Below are positions 35,564 to 44,740 of a DNA stretch of 64,000 nucleotides, one piece after another (the first letter of the stretch is position 1; every line of letters starts with the position of its first letter). Location of the stretch: the NCBI RefSeq assembly GCF_030504645.1, contig NZ_JAUKWQ010000001.1, positions 930,001 to 994,000 on the forward strand. The letters run 5' to 3'. The position numbers and the translations under genes were made by a program. The notes under the pieces were generated by a model. The model made no database searches. It saw nothing but the letters and a program-made list of their open reading frames with translations, and was not told where the DNA came from. This stretch comes from Rhizobium oryzicola (GTDB lineage: Bacteria; Pseudomonadota; Alphaproteobacteria; Rhizobiales; Rhizobiaceae).

Positions 35564-35785
35564 ATGCGCGCTCTGATCGAGTTCGATGATGCAGCCATTG
35601 CTGCCTTGGACCGCTTGGCGCGGGAACAAAATGTTTCCCGCAGCGCCCTCGTGCGTGAGGCAGTGGCAAACTTGTTGGAAAGAAGTGAAAAGCCCCGGAT
35701 GGACGATGCATTCGGCCTATGGGCTGTATCTGGTTCCGCAGTTGATGGCGTGAGCTATCAACGGAGGCTGCGGGAGGAATGGTGA
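35564..35785 (+). CDS. Ribbon-helix-helix antitoxin (VapB/CopG type)
   Basis: 73 residues. The N-terminal RHH fold is plain: MRALIEFDDAAIAALDRLAREQNVSRSALVREAVANLLE, a beta strand then two helices. The C-terminal tail should bind the toxin. The AAAGG before the ATG is a usable ribosome site. It overlaps the PIN gene by 7 bases. An upstream 22-bp palindrome is a probable operator, so the complex likely represses itself. Confidence 0.87.
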   Translation: MRALIEFDDAAIAALDRLAREQNVSRSALVREAVANLLERSEKPRMDDAFGLWAVSGSAVDGVSYQRRLREEW

Positions 35786-36144
35786 AGGCACTTTTCGACA
35801 GCAACATCCTGATCGACTTTCTGAGCGGTCGTGAACCGGCGCGCGCGGAACTGGCGCTTTATCCTGACAAGGCGATCAGTATGATTACCTGGATGGAGGT
35901 CATGGTGGGCGTCAGCGACGAAAATCGGGAGGCGACTATCGGCTTTTTGCGCCACTTCACCTGCATTGAGATCGATCAGGTGGTCGCTGAGCAGGCGGTC
36001 GCCTTGCGTGGGGCCTATAGGCTGAAGCTGCCGGGTGCCATCGTCTGGGCGAGTGCAATGGCGCATGACCGTCTACTCGTAACGCGTGACGCCAAGGATA
36101 TTCCCGCTGATCATCCCGGCGTGAGAATACCTTATGACATTTGA
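35779..36144 (+). CDS. vapC: PIN-domain toxin (VapC-like)
   Basis: 121 residues. PIN nuclease pattern: ALFDSNILIDFLSG with the first Asp, a central Glu in TWMEVMVG, and AIVWASAMAHDRLLVTRDAKD with the last acidic residues. VapC toxins cleave tRNA or rRNA and are held by the RHH antitoxin encoded just upstream. Start GTG at 35779. It ends 4 bases before the betA stop on the other strand. Confidence 0.88.
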   Translation: MVKALFDSNILIDFLSGREPARAELALYPDKAISMITWMEVMVGVSDENREATIGFLRHFTCIEIDQVVAEQAVALRGAYRLKLPGAIVWASAMAHDRLLVTRDAKDIPADHPGVRIPYDI

Positions 36145-36147
36145 ACA

Positions 36148-37797
36148 TCACCGGTCGCTCACCTGCCAGTTCGGGCTCACCCACGGCTCCTGGTTGCTGC
36201 GGGGCAGGGGCTGCTTGCCGAGAATATGGTCGGAGGCCTTTTCGCCGGTCATGATCGAGGGGCCGTTGAGGTTGCCATAGGTCACGTGCGGGAAGATGGA
36301 ACTGTCAGCCACGCGCAGGCCTTCGACACCGATCACCTTTGTGGTCGGGTCGACCACCGCCAGCGGGTCATCGACGCGGCCCATTTTGCACGTACCGCAC
36401 GGGTGATAGGCACCTTCCAGATGCTCGCGCAGATAAGCGTTGATTTCCTCGTCCGACTCTACCTTGCTACCCGGTGCGATTTCGCCGCCCATGTAAGGGG
36501 CGAAAGCGGGTTGCGAGAAGATCTCGCGCGTCACCCGCACGGCATGGCGGAATTTCACCCAGTCTTCCGGATCGCTCATATAGTTGAAGCGCAGCACCGG
36601 CGCATCCTTCGCATCCGGCGAGCGCAGCGTCACGGAGCCGCGTGATTTGGACATGTTGTAGCCCACATGCGCCTGGAAGCCGTGGCCTTCGGCGGCGGAT
36701 TTGCCATCATAAGAGACGGCGATCGGCAGGAAGTGGTACTGGAGATCCGGCCACTTCACACCCGGCGCGGAGCGGATGAAGGCCGCAGCCTCGAACTGGT
36801 TGGAGGTGCCAAGCCCGGTCTTGAAAAACAGCCATTGCGCGCCGACCACGCCCTTCCAGAACCAGTTGTTCCTGGAGTGAAGGGTGATCGGCAGCTTCGA
36901 GCGGAACTGGTGATAATATTCCAGATGGTCCTGCAGGTTCTGGCCGACGCCCGGACGATCTGCCACAACATCGATGCCCATCTCCTTCAGATGCGCGGCC
37001 GGACCCACGCCTGAGAGCATCAGGATTTTTGGCGAGTTGAAGGCGGATGCCGCGACGATCACCTCTTGGGTTGCGCTGATGACTTCGATGCGGCCATTGA
37101 TCTCGACTTCGACACCGATGGCCTTCAGCCCCTCGAACACCACGCGGCGTGCATAGCAGCGGATGAGGCGGCAGTTTTCGCGCTTCAGCGCAGGCTTGAG
37201 ATAGGCATTGGCAGCGGACCAGCGACGGCCCTGCCAGCTGGTCTGCTCCATCAGGCCAAAACCTTCCTGCTGGCGGCCGTTGTAATCCTCGGTGACAGGA
37301 AACCCGGCCTGACGCCCCGCCTCGATGAAGGCGTGATAGAGCGGGTTCTTCACCTCACCGCGGCGCACATGCAAGGGGCCGCTGGTGCCGCGCCAGCCCT
37401 CTTCGCCACCATGAGAATGCTCCATGCGCTTGAAATAGGGCAGCACATCCGCATAGGCCCAGCCGCTCGCGCCCAGTTCGTCCCAGCGGTTGAAGTCTTC
37501 CGCATGGCCGCGCACGTAGACCATGCCGTTGATGGAAGAGGAGCCGCCGACCACCTTGCCGCGCGGCGCAATCATCCGGCGATTGTTGAGATGCGGCTCG
37601 GGCTCCGACAGATAGCCCCAGTTATAGCGGTCCATGTTCATGGGGTAGGCAAGCGCTGCCGGCATCTGCACGAAGGGGCCAATGTCGGAGCCGCCGAATT
37701 CCAGCACGATCACCGTATGCTTGCCGTCTTCCGACAGGCGGTAAGCCATGGCAGACCCCGCCGAACCGGAACCGATGATGATGAAATCTGCCTGCAT
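36148..37797 (-). CDS. betA: Choline dehydrogenase
   Basis: 549 residues, GMC oxidoreductase. FAD-binding [18 protein letters not shown] at the N-terminus, [13 protein letters not shown] (GMC signature 1), [16 protein letters not shown] (signature 2), and the catalytic pair in HPCGTCKMG and NLNGPSIM. Oxidises choline to betaine aldehyde at the membrane. Sequence features such as [16 protein letters not shown] are typical of BetA. It is separated from betB by a toxin-antitoxin pair on the opposite strand, so it may need its own promoter. Confidence 0.94.
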   Translation of the reverse strand: MQADFIIIGSGSAGSAMAYRLSEDGKHTVIVLEFGGSDIGPFVQMPAALAYPMNMDRYNWGYLSEPEPHLNNRRMIAPRGKVVGGSSSINGMVYVRGHAEDFNRWDELGASGWAYADVLPYFKRMEHSHGGEEGWRGTSGPLHVRRGEVKNPLYHAFIEAGRQAGFPVTEDYNGRQQEGFGLMEQTSWQGRRWSAANAYLKPALKRENCRLIRCYARRVVFEGLKAIGVEVEINGRIEVISATQEVIVAASAFNSPKILMLSGVGPAAHLKEMGIDVVADRPGVGQNLQDHLEYYHQFRSKLPITLHSRNNWFWKGVVGAQWLFFKTGLGTSNQFEAAAFIRSAPGVKWPDLQYHFLPIAVSYDGKSAAEGHGFQAHVGYNMSKSRGSVTLRSPDAKDAPVLRFNYMSDPEDWVKFRHAVRVTREIFSQPAFAPYMGGEIAPGSKVESDEEINAYLREHLEGAYHPCGTCKMGRVDDPLAVVDPTTKVIGVEGLRVADSSIFPHVTYGNLNGPSIMTGEKASDHILGKQPLPRSNQEPWVSPNWQVSDR

Positions 37798-37848
37798 GTC
37801 AGCAATCCATGGTTGAGCTCAGCTGTGGCTGCGAGCTATATTGATGGG

Positions 37849-38094
37849 ATGAAGCCAGTCGAGTATTCTAAGGCCGCGCAAAAGAGCATGAGCCGGATGC
37901 AGCCCAAGCGAGTGGCCGCGATCAAGGCGAAGGTGCATGCCTATGCGCACGGTGAACGTGTCGATCTCAAAAGGTTGGTTGGGACCACGCTCGTGCGCAT
38001 CAGGGTCGGCGATGACAGGGTGATCATTGACGAACGGACGAACCTCGTTGTCGTGGTCGATGTCGGCCCAAGAGGCGGTATCTACAAGGAGTAG
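37849..38094 (+). CDS. RelE/ParE-type toxin (putative)
   Basis: 81 residues: MKPVEYSKAAQKSMSRMQPK start, then a helical pair (AAIKAKVHAYAHGE), and the strands VGTTLVRIRVGDDRVIIDERTNLVVVVDVGPRGGIYK. The closing RGGIYK is typical of RelE-superfamily toxins, which cleave mRNA on the ribosome. The longer open frame from 37066 is antisense to betA. It is followed after 3 bases by an XRE gene. It diverges from betA (51-base gap). Confidence 0.85.
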   Translation: MKPVEYSKAAQKSMSRMQPKRVAAIKAKVHAYAHGERVDLKRLVGTTLVRIRVGDDRVIIDERTNLVVVVDVGPRGGIYKE

Positions 38095-38097
38095 GTG

Positions 38098-38448
38098 ATG
38101 GGTGTTTTCAACAGGACGGTCATTGATGGAAAACCGTTCGTTCTCGTTCCCGAGGAGGAGTTCGAGGATATGATGGATACCATCATGGCCCAGGAGATCT
38201 TGGCACGGATTGAAGCAGGCGAAGAAACTTGGCCGGCCGAACTCGTCTACGAATTGCTCGATACCGACAGCCGCATCCGTACCTTCCGCAATTACCGCAA
38301 AATGTCCGTATCCGACCTTGCTAGCGCCGCGGGCATTTCCGAGGCTGATCTTTCCGAAATCGAAAGCGGCCAGAAAACCGGCTCTGTGGATGTGCTCAAA
38401 CGCATCGCTACCGCGCTCAAGGTCGATCTCGACGATATTGTCGTGTGA
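38098..38448 (+). CDS. XRE-family antitoxin
   Basis: 116 residues. N-terminal strand-helix segment (VIDGKPFVLVPEEEFEDMMDTIMAQ) resembles the toxin-binding fold of Phd-like proteins, and the C-terminus is a Cro/C1 HTH (RIRTFRNYRKMSVSDLASAAGISEADLSEIESG). Ribosome site AAGGAG lies 6 bases before ATG 38098. Partner of the RelE-type toxin. Both are inserted between betA and betB. Confidence 0.85.
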   Translation: MGVFNRTVIDGKPFVLVPEEEFEDMMDTIMAQEILARIEAGEETWPAELVYELLDTDSRIRTFRNYRKMSVSDLASAAGISEADLSEIESGQKTGSVDVLKRIATALKVDLDDIVV

Positions 38449-38519
38449 GGCGCTAGCTCGCGCTCCAACATCGCTTGCCTCATCCCTGATCATCGAATTC
38501 GCGCTTTGCATCTGAAATG

Positions 38520-38653
38520 CCCCTCATCCGGCTGCCGCCACCTTCTCCCCGCAGGCGGGGAGAAGGGATATGCCGCGCCGTCGCCTGTGTCGTAACGCCC
38601 CTCGGGCCACGTCCCCTCTCCCCGCCTGCGAGGAGAGGGTTAGGGTGAGGGGC
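38520..38653. repeat. RIME-like palindromic intergenic element (copy B)
   Basis: About 134 bases with the same ends as copy A (CCCTCATCCGGCTGCC ... TAGGGTGAGGGGC) and hairpins CTTCTCCCCGC/GCGGGGAGAAG and CCTCTCCCCGC/(G)AGGAGAGG. It lies 11 bases beyond the betB stop, between betB and the toxin-antitoxin pair. About 25 bases longer than copy A in the middle. Confidence 0.85.
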
Positions 38654-38664
38654 GTTATTTCATC

Positions 38665-40128
38665 TCAATATGGCGCTTCGCACTTGCCCATGCCGACATA
38701 GACGGTCTTGAGCTCCGTATAGTGCTCCAGCGCCGCTGCGGAGTTTTCGCGCCCGAAGCCGGATTGCTTTGAACCGCCGAAGGGGATTTCCACCGGGCAG
38801 AGGTTGTAGGTGTTGATCCACAGCGTACCGGCTTCCAGCTGGTCCACCACCCGGTGGGCGCGGCTGATGTCTGCAGTGAAGACGCCGCCGGCGAGACCGA
38901 ATTCCGTGGCATTGGCGCGGGCAATCACATCCGCCTCATCTTCGAAATCCAGCACGCACATGACGGGGCCAAAGATCTCTTCGCGCGCAATGGTCATGTC
39001 GTCGGTCACATCGGCAAACACGGTCGGCTGAACATAAAAGCCTTCGCCGGAGACGGCGTTCGGAATGCCGCCGCCGGTGATGAGCCGCGCACCTTCCGCC
39101 TTGCCCTTTTCGATGTAGCCGAGAACCTTCTCCAACTGTCCATGCGATACAAGTGGCCCCATCTGGGTTGCCTCATCCTGCGGATCACCCAGCACGATGG
39201 CTTCGGTGCGCTCCTTGAGCCGCGACAGGAAGCGTTCCTTCACCGCGGTGTGCAGGAACACGCGCGTGCCGTTGGAGCAGACCTGGCCACTGGAATAGAA
39301 ATTGCCCAGCATCGCGCCTGAGATCGCGCTTTCGATATCGGCATCGTCGAACACGATGATCGGCGATTTGCCGCCAAGCTCCATCGTGACATGCTTCAAC
39401 TGGCTGGCAGCGGCACCCGCCACCTTGCGGCCGGTAGGGACGGAACCGGTCAGCGAAACCTTGGCGACGTCAGGGTGGGAAACCAGCAGCGGTCCCGTAT
39501 CGCGGTCCCCCTGGATGACGTTGAAGACGCCTTTGGGCAGGCCCGCCTCAATCAGGATTTCGGCGATCTTCAGCGCGCCGAGCGGGGTGACTTCCGAGGG
39601 CTTGAACACCATGGCATTCCCCGCCGCCAGCGCCGGTGCTGCCTTCCAGCAGGCGATCTGCTGCGGATAGTTCCAGGCGCCGATACCGACGACGACGCCG
39701 AGCGGTACGCGCTTGGTATAGGCCCAGTCGCCGCCGAGCGGGATCTGTCCGCCGTTGAGCGCGGTCGGCGCAATGCCGCCGAAAAATTCAAGACTGTCGG
39801 CGCCCGACGTCGGGTCCGCCACGATGGTTTCCTGGATCGGCTTGCCGGTATCGAGCGTTTCCAGTTCCGACAGTTCGCGGTTGCGCTCGCGCATGATATC
39901 GGCCGCCTTGCGCAGGATGCGACCCCGCGCCGTTGGGCTGAATGCCGCCCATTCCTTCTGCGCGCGCTTGGCAGAGGCAATGGCCTTGTCCACGATGGCG
40001 GGGGTGGCGGCATGCAGGCGCGCAATCACCTCGCCGGTGGCGGGAAATATGCTTTCGATCACCGTGCCTGCGGTATCCTCGACATATTTGCCATCAATGA
40101 AATGAGAGGCTTGCGGCTGGGCTTTCAT
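38665..40128 (-). CDS. betB: Betaine aldehyde dehydrogenase
   Basis: 487 residues, aldehyde dehydrogenase family. [25 protein letters not shown], the catalytic Glu in MELGGKSP and catalytic Cys in [10 protein letters not shown] are visible. Oxidises betaine aldehyde to glycine betaine with NAD+. The start at 40128 is preceded by GGAGA (ribosome site). Middle gene of the betI-betB-betA set. Sequences match BetB rather than general ALDHs (FVDPTSG-like [14 protein letters not shown]). Confidence 0.93.
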   Translation of the reverse strand: MKAQPQASHFIDGKYVEDTAGTVIESIFPATGEVIARLHAATPAIVDKAIASAKRAQKEWAAFSPTARGRILRKAADIMRERNRELSELETLDTGKPIQETIVADPTSGADSLEFFGGIAPTALNGGQIPLGGDWAYTKRVPLGVVVGIGAWNYPQQIACWKAAPALAAGNAMVFKPSEVTPLGALKIAEILIEAGLPKGVFNVIQGDRDTGPLLVSHPDVAKVSLTGSVPTGRKVAGAAASQLKHVTMELGGKSPIIVFDDADIESAISGAMLGNFYSSGQVCSNGTRVFLHTAVKERFLSRLKERTEAIVLGDPQDEATQMGPLVSHGQLEKVLGYIEKGKAEGARLITGGGIPNAVSGEGFYVQPTVFADVTDDMTIAREEIFGPVMCVLDFEDEADVIARANATEFGLAGGVFTADISRAHRVVDQLEAGTLWINTYNLCPVEIPFGGSKQSGFGRENSAAALEHYTELKTVYVGMGKCEAPY

Positions 40129-40175
40129 GTTTGATCTCCTGACAGTCTTTCGCCCTGTCATTGATGTTTAAGTTG

Positions 40176-40289
40176 CCCCTCATCCGCCCTGCCGGGCACC
40201 TTCTCCCCGTCGTAACGGGGAGAGGGAGGGGTGCCGCAACGCCTTATTCCCTCTCCCCGTTCAACGGCGAGAGGGGTAGGGTGAGGGGC
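40176..40289. repeat. RIME-like palindromic element (copy C), reaching into betI
   Basis: About 114 bases, CCCTCATCCGCCCTGCC ... TAGGGTGAGGGGC, with the paired CCTCTCCCCGTT/AACGGCGAGAGG at the right end. It lies between betB and betI and its right half provides the last codons and the stop of betI. Confidence 0.85.
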
Positions 40290-40879
40290 AAAGAATTAGT
40301 CGCTCTGTTGAGCTGACCCATCACATAATCCTCCACCAATGTGACAGAGGCTGTGATGGAGAGCGGCGCTGCCTTCAGCGACTGGCGAATATAAAGCCCG
40401 TCGATCAGCGCCGCCGTGCCCTCGGCGATTTTCTCCGCCTGTGCGGGGGAGGTGAGGGGGCGCAGCGCATGCAGCAGGTTGGAGCGAAGCCGGCTGGCAT
40501 AGATCACCAGCAGGCGGCGGGTTTCCTCCGAGCGCTGGGCTTCCGCATAGAAGGCGAGCCAGGCGGCAATGGTTTCCGGCACAAACTGTTCAGCACCGAA
40601 GGAAATCCGGATGATGGCAGAGAGACGTTCATGTGGCGCTTCAACACCTTTGAGTGCCGCCACAGCATTTGCCCGCAACTCGCTCAAAAGACTCCGGATC
40701 GTGGCAATGACGAGCTGCTGCTTGCTGCCGAAATAGTGATGCGCGAGCGCTGCCGAGACGCCCGCCTCGCGCGCGATATCGGACATGGTCACATCAAGCG
40801 AACCATGGCTTCCGATCGTCTTCAAGGCTGCATCCACCAGCGCCTTGCGGCGCAGCGGCTCCATTCCAAGTTTGGGCAT
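40244..40879 (-). CDS. betI: TetR-family repressor BetI
   Basis: 211 residues. TetR HTH at about residues 11-56 (RRKALVDAALKTIGSHGSLDVTMSDIAREAGVSAALAHHYFGSK). BetI represses the bet genes and is released by choline. The last 16 or so residues ([16 protein letters not shown]) are encoded by the RIME-like repeat and are unlike other BetI proteins, so the original end was replaced. A 16-bp palindrome upstream is a probable operator. Confidence 0.93.
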   Translation of the reverse strand: MPKLGMEPLRRKALVDAALKTIGSHGSLDVTMSDIAREAGVSAALAHHYFGSKQQLVIATIRSLLSELRANAVAALKGVEAPHERLSAIIRISFGAEQFVPETIAAWLAFYAEAQRSEETRRLLVIYASRLRSNLLHALRPLTSPAQAEKIAEGTAALIDGLYIRQSLKAAPLSITASVTLVEDYVMGQLNRATNSLPLTLPLSPLNGERE

Positions 40880-41182
40880 CTTACTCTCCTGATGAAGGTC
40901 AACTTATTTTTGATTGATTGATCAATCAAGAAAAACCTGCGGCATCGCGCGTCGCAAATGCGGCGTCGGTGGCGCCGGAAGATCGGGTGTCTCGCAACAG
41001 TCGTGCTGCTCCAATCTCAGACACATCCGCCTATGTCCCTGCCGCACGGCATTGATTTATATGGTTGTTAACGCTGCCAAAACCTTCATCAAACTTTCAC
41101 ATTCAGGAAAGACTTCGTTTGCCAATCCTATGTGATGACTGCTCCGATCTACTTTTCTGCAGTCATTGCCTCGGAGCATCGG
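40880..41182. other. Intergenic region between betI and the EAL-GGDEF gene
   Basis: 303 bases holding the divergent promoters. The BetI-type palindrome at 40914-40929 is the only clear site. A GC-rich stretch follows and then a more AT-rich 41055-41135 that should contain the promoter of the EAL-GGDEF gene. No ORF was credible. Confidence 0.5.
40914..40929. promoter_or_regulatory. Perfect 16-bp palindrome upstream of betI
   Basis: TTGATTGATCAATCAA, 35 bases before the betI ATG. Enterobacterial BetI binds an operator built from similar TTGATT-type half sites, and TetR proteins bind such palindromes, so this is a likely BetI operator. Confidence 0.7.
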
Positions 41183-42988
41183 ATGTCGGGCGCCCTTTCA
41201 CTGGAAACCAATGTTTTAAGACGTTACGCCAACGACCAGATCCTGCCCTTATCCAAGCTGGTTCTGGAGACAGCCTTCCAACCAATCGTTGAATTGTCCA
41301 CGGGCAAGGTCTTCGGCTATGAAACGCTGATGCGCGGCTTCGAGCGTTTGGGCTTCGAAAATCCGCTGGAGCTTCTCGACGCCGCCGCCAATGCCAACCA
41401 GCTTTTGGGGCTGGAGCAGATGATGGGCGCGCGCGCGCTTGCAAAGTTTGGCGGCCTGCCGGACTTCAGCACCAGCACGCTCTTCATCAATCTCGATGGT
41501 CGCCTGATCCGCCATGGTGACTATGTCATTGACAAGCTGGTGCAGCACCTGCGCAAGACAGGCATTGCGCCATCCTCCATCTGCTTCGAGTTGACGGAAC
41601 GTTTCGACAATACCAGCGCCCCGGAATTCGAGGCGCTGATTGCCAAGATCCGTATGGAAGGCTTCAAGCTGGCCATCGACGATTTCGGCGTCGGTCATGC
41701 GGAGATGAAGCTGCTCTGCGATTTTCCGGTCGATTACCTGAAGATCGATCGTCACTTCATTGCGGGGCTCGATGAGAATCCGCGCAAGCGCCATCTGGTG
41801 CGCAATGTCGTCAACATCGCCCATGTTCTGGGCATTCGCGTGATTGCAGAGGGCGTTGAGACGGAAGCCGAATGCCTGGCCTGCCGCGAGTTCGGCGTGG
41901 ATCTTGTGCAGGGCTGGTTCATCGCCCGCCCGACGATTTTCCCAAGCGAACTGCAGAGCCACTTCCCGCAGCTTGCGGAGTTGGATCGCCGCCGTCGCTC
42001 CAGCCAGTCGCTCGACGAAATCCTGATCCGCAAGCAGATCGAGATGCTGCCGACCGTCTATGAAAACGAGTCGATCGATACGGTGTTTGAACTCTTCCGC
42101 GCCAATCCGCGCCAGGCCTTCTTTCCCGTGCTGAACGCGAACGGTGAGCCGCGCGGCATCATCAGCGAGCACCATCTGAAGGAATATATTTATCGCCCCT
42201 TCGGCCGCGATCTTCTGAAGAACCGCGTCTATGAGCGCACCATCGCCCATTTCGTGGAGCGCGCGCCGATCGTTGGTCTCGATGCCAATGCCGAGCGGCT
42301 GATGAACATCTTTGCCAACATGGATGGCAGCGACTGCGTTATCCTGACGGAGAACATGCGCTATGCGGGCATCGTCTCGGCGGCCTCGCTGATCAAGGTC
42401 ATCAACGAAAAGCAGCTGAAGATCGCCCAGGACCAGAACCCGCTGACCAGCCTGCCGGGCAACCGCGCCATCCACGACTTCATGCATGAGGTGGGCCGCG
42501 ACGACGACCAGACCCGCTTCTTCTGCTACTGCGATTTCGATTACTTCAAGCCCTTCAACGACCATTACGGCTTTCAGGTCGGCGATCACGCCATCTCGCT
42601 GTTTGCGGCTTTGATGAAGCGCTACTTCTTCTCCGAAGGTGATTTCCTCGGCCATGTCGGTGGTGATGACTTCTTCATCGGTCTGCGGGACTGGACGCGT
42701 GAGGAGCTTTCCGAAATCCTCGAACGCCTGCTTTCCGATTTCCATGACGACGTGGTGGAGCTTTACTCGGAGGAAGACCGGGCCGCCGGCCGCATTCGTG
42801 GCCACGACCGCAACGGCGCGGAGCGCGAATTCCCGCTGCTGCGTTGCTCGATCGCCGTGCTGGAACTGCCTGACGGTCTGATCCTGGAAGATGTGGCCCG
42901 CATCAGCGGTGCGATAGCCCAAGTCAAGGCGCAGGCAAAGGAATCTCCGGAGGGACTGGTCTTCTCCGTCTTCGGCGAGCGGGGCTGA
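41183..42988 (+). CDS. EAL-CBS-GGDEF cyclic-di-GMP protein
   Basis: About 601 residues from ATG 41183 (GGAG 6 bases upstream). EAL domain about 24-255 with YETLMRG (ETL for EAL), ELTER, DDFGVGHAE, KIDRHFI and EGVET. A CBS-like pair at about 285-400 and a GGDEF domain about 425-600 with DPLTSLPGNRAI-type sequence and HVGGDDFF (GGDDF). Most EAL metal and catalytic residues appear kept, so it may degrade c-di-GMP; the GGDDF variant may be less active. Soluble; no membrane helix. Orientation EAL-first is less common than GGDEF-EAL. Confidence 0.9.
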   Translation: MSGALSLETNVLRRYANDQILPLSKLVLETAFQPIVELSTGKVFGYETLMRGFERLGFENPLELLDAAANANQLLGLEQMMGARALAKFGGLPDFSTSTLFINLDGRLIRHGDYVIDKLVQHLRKTGIAPSSICFELTERFDNTSAPEFEALIAKIRMEGFKLAIDDFGVGHAEMKLLCDFPVDYLKIDRHFIAGLDENPRKRHLVRNVVNIAHVLGIRVIAEGVETEAECLACREFGVDLVQGWFIARPTIFPSELQSHFPQLAELDRRRRSSQSLDEILIRKQIEMLPTVYENESIDTVFELFRANPRQAFFPVLNANGEPRGIISEHHLKEYIYRPFGRDLLKNRVYERTIAHFVERAPIVGLDANAERLMNIFANMDGSDCVILTENMRYAGIVSAASLIKVINEKQLKIAQDQNPLTSLPGNRAIHDFMHEVGRDDDQTRFFCYCDFDYFKPFNDHYGFQVGDHAISLFAALMKRYFFSEGDFLGHVGGDDFFIGLRDWTREELSEILERLLSDFHDDVVELYSEEDRAAGRIRGHDRNGAEREFPLLRCSIAVLELPDGLILEDVARISGAIAQVKAQAKESPEGLVFSVFGERG

Positions 42989-43102
42989 ACCACCCCGCGT
43001 CAGAGCGCCGCCTTTTCAAGCGGACAGAGCTGTCCTACATCGGGGTGCCGGGAGTGAGGAATGCCGCGGCAAGCTTTGCTCTAGATGAGAAGGACACTGC
43101 CG

Positions 43103-44104
43103 ATGCCTCTGCCGTCCCACATGCGCCATGTCGATCTTCCCGCCTTTGGCGCGCCCGAAGTGATGACCTTCAAGACATCCGCCGTGCCGCTGCCCGGGCC
43201 GGGCGAGATCCTGGTCGAGGTGCAGGCCGCCGGCGTCAACCGCCCGGATGTGGCGCAGCGTCAGGGCACCTATCCGCCGCCGAAGGATGCAAGCCCGATC
43301 CTCGGGCTGGAAGTGGCAGGCCGCATCGTGGCGCTGGGCGAAGGCGTCACCGACTTCACCATCGGGGACAATGTCTGCGGCCTCGCCAATGGCGGCGGCT
43401 ATGCCGAATTTTGCGTGCTGCCCGCCGGGCAGGCACTGCGTTTTCCAAAAGGCTATGACGCGGTGAAAGCCGCGGCGCTGCCGGAAACCTTCTTCACCGT
43501 CTGGGCCAACCTGTTCCAGATGGCGGGACTGACCGAGGGGGAGACGGTGCTGATCCATGGCGGCACGTCCGGCATCGGCACGACAGCCATCCAGCTGGCC
43601 CGCGCCTTCGGTGCAACCGTCTACACGACAGCCGGCTCGGACGAGAAGTGCGCCGCCTGCGTCAATCTCGGCGCCGTCAGGGCGATCAATTACAAGACTG
43701 AGGACTTTGCCGCTGTCATCAAGGCTGAGACGGGCGGGCAGGGCGTCGATGTCATCCTCGACATGATTGGTGCTGCCTATTTCGAAAAGAACATCGCCTC
43801 GCTGGCCAAGGATGGCTGCCTGTCGATTATCGCCTTCCTTGGCGGTTCGCAGGTGGAGAAATTCAATCTCGCACCGATCATGGTCAAGCGCCTCATGGTG
43901 ACAGGCTCCACCATGCGCCCGCGTACGGCGGAAGAAAAGCGCGCCATCCGCGATGATCTTGTGAACGAGGTCTGGCCGCTTCTCGAAGACGGCACCATTG
44001 CCCCGGTCATCCATTCCGTCCTGCCCTTCGACCAGGTGGTGGAAGCGCATCAGCTGATGGAAACGAGCAGCCATGTCGGCAAGATCGTCCTGTCGCTCAA
44101 GTGA
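43103..44104 (+). CDS. NAD(P)H-quinone oxidoreductase (PIG3-like, MDR family)
   Basis: 333 residues. GroES-like N-terminus ([28 protein letters not shown]) and Rossmann domain with [30 protein letters not shown] and the [15 protein letters not shown] segment are typical of TP53I3/PIG3-like quinone oxidoreductases, which reduce quinones with NADPH. No zinc ligands. Start 43103 has AAGGA about 8 bases upstream. Monocistronic. Confidence 0.9.
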   Translation: MPLPSHMRHVDLPAFGAPEVMTFKTSAVPLPGPGEILVEVQAAGVNRPDVAQRQGTYPPPKDASPILGLEVAGRIVALGEGVTDFTIGDNVCGLANGGGYAEFCVLPAGQALRFPKGYDAVKAAALPETFFTVWANLFQMAGLTEGETVLIHGGTSGIGTTAIQLARAFGATVYTTAGSDEKCAACVNLGAVRAINYKTEDFAAVIKAETGGQGVDVILDMIGAAYFEKNIASLAKDGCLSIIAFLGGSQVEKFNLAPIMVKRLMVTGSTMRPRTAEEKRAIRDDLVNEVWPLLEDGTIAPVIHSVLPFDQVVEAHQLMETSSHVGKIVLSLK

Positions 44105-44115
44105 CAAGCCTTGCT

Positions 44116-44141
44116 GGTTTATATCATTTTTGATATAAACC
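44116..44141. promoter_or_regulatory. 11-bp inverted repeat, likely operator of the higBA module
   Basis: GGTTTATATCA (44116-44126) and TGATATAAACC (44131-44141) with a TTTT spacer, ending 6 bases before the toxin start. AT-rich and symmetric, as expected for the site bound by an XRE antitoxin. Confidence 0.75.
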
Positions 44142-44147
44142 ACGGTG

Positions 44148-44729
44148 ATGATGAAGCCGATCGTCTTTCTCGGTGATTCCCTGGAACGGATGCGGGATTT
44201 CCCTGAGCCGGTTCGCAAACAATGCGGCGTTCAGTTGCACAAGGTTCAGCTTGGGCTAGGGTGAGGACCCGATCATATTGTGGGAATGGCGCGATGAACG
44301 GCCATGATATGCGAGGAGAAGCGCGCACGAATGGGTCCGGCACCCATTCAAGCGCTTCGACAAAGCAGATCGCAGTCGTTCGCGCGTCCTCCGGATGTGG
44401 TCGATCCGGCGATCTACTTCGTTGAAAAGCCTCCCCGATGCGGGAGCATCGTCTGCGTTTTTCGCCTCGTATCTCATCCGGATCGCCTCACACCATTTCA
44501 ACAAGATGATCGGGTCCTCACCCTAGATCCAAACGACTGGAAGCCGATGAGTTCCGTGGGGGCGGGTGTTCGCGAAATCCGCATCCGGGATGAGAGCGGC
44601 GCGTTTCGGGTCATGTATGTCGTGCAGGCAAAAGATGCCGTATACGTCCTGCATGCTTTCCAAAAGAAGAGCCAGCAGACGGCGAGGCACGATCTCGATC
44701 TGGCGCGACTACGATTGCAGCAGGTTTGA
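44148..44729 (+). pseudogene. higB: HigB-type (Gp49-like) toxin interrupted by a MITE-like insert
   Basis: The N-terminal part starts at 44148 (MMKPIVFLGDSLERMRDF ...KVQLG) and stops at TGA 44262-44264 inside the insert; the rest (DPNDWKPMSSVGAGVREIR... and HAFQKKSQQTA) resumes at 44526. Joining the flanks at the duplicated TA restores an uninterrupted ORF of about 105 residues with the Gp49-like RelE fold. The insert plus duplication is 267 bases, a multiple of three, but contains the stop. An ORF from 44304 might still yield the C-terminal part. The gene is therefore probably inactive. Partner antitoxin follows. Confidence 0.85.
44259..44523. mobile_element. 265-bp MITE-like element with terminal inverted repeats and TA duplication
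   Basis: The ends are perfect 18-bp inverted repeats, GGGTGAGGACCCGATCAT at 44259-44276 and its complement ending at 44523, extended by a further imperfect 15 or so bases (TTGT, AATG shared). TA dinucleotides flank both sides (44257-44258, 44524-44525). No transposase domain is recognised inside; an 82-codon minus-strand frame (44256-44504) is not assignable. TA duplication fits the IS630/Tc1 group. It sits in the higB gene. Confidence 0.85.
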
Positions 44730-44740
44730 GAGGTGCGCGA

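Noticed and set aside
41249-42922. A 557-codon minus-strand ORF over the EAL-GGDEF gene
   Set aside because: Shadow frame; the plus strand carries complete EAL and GGDEF motifs.
44256-44504. Minus-strand ORF in the MITE-like element as a transposase
   Set aside because: 82 residues, no DDE motif recognised; the element looks non-autonomous.
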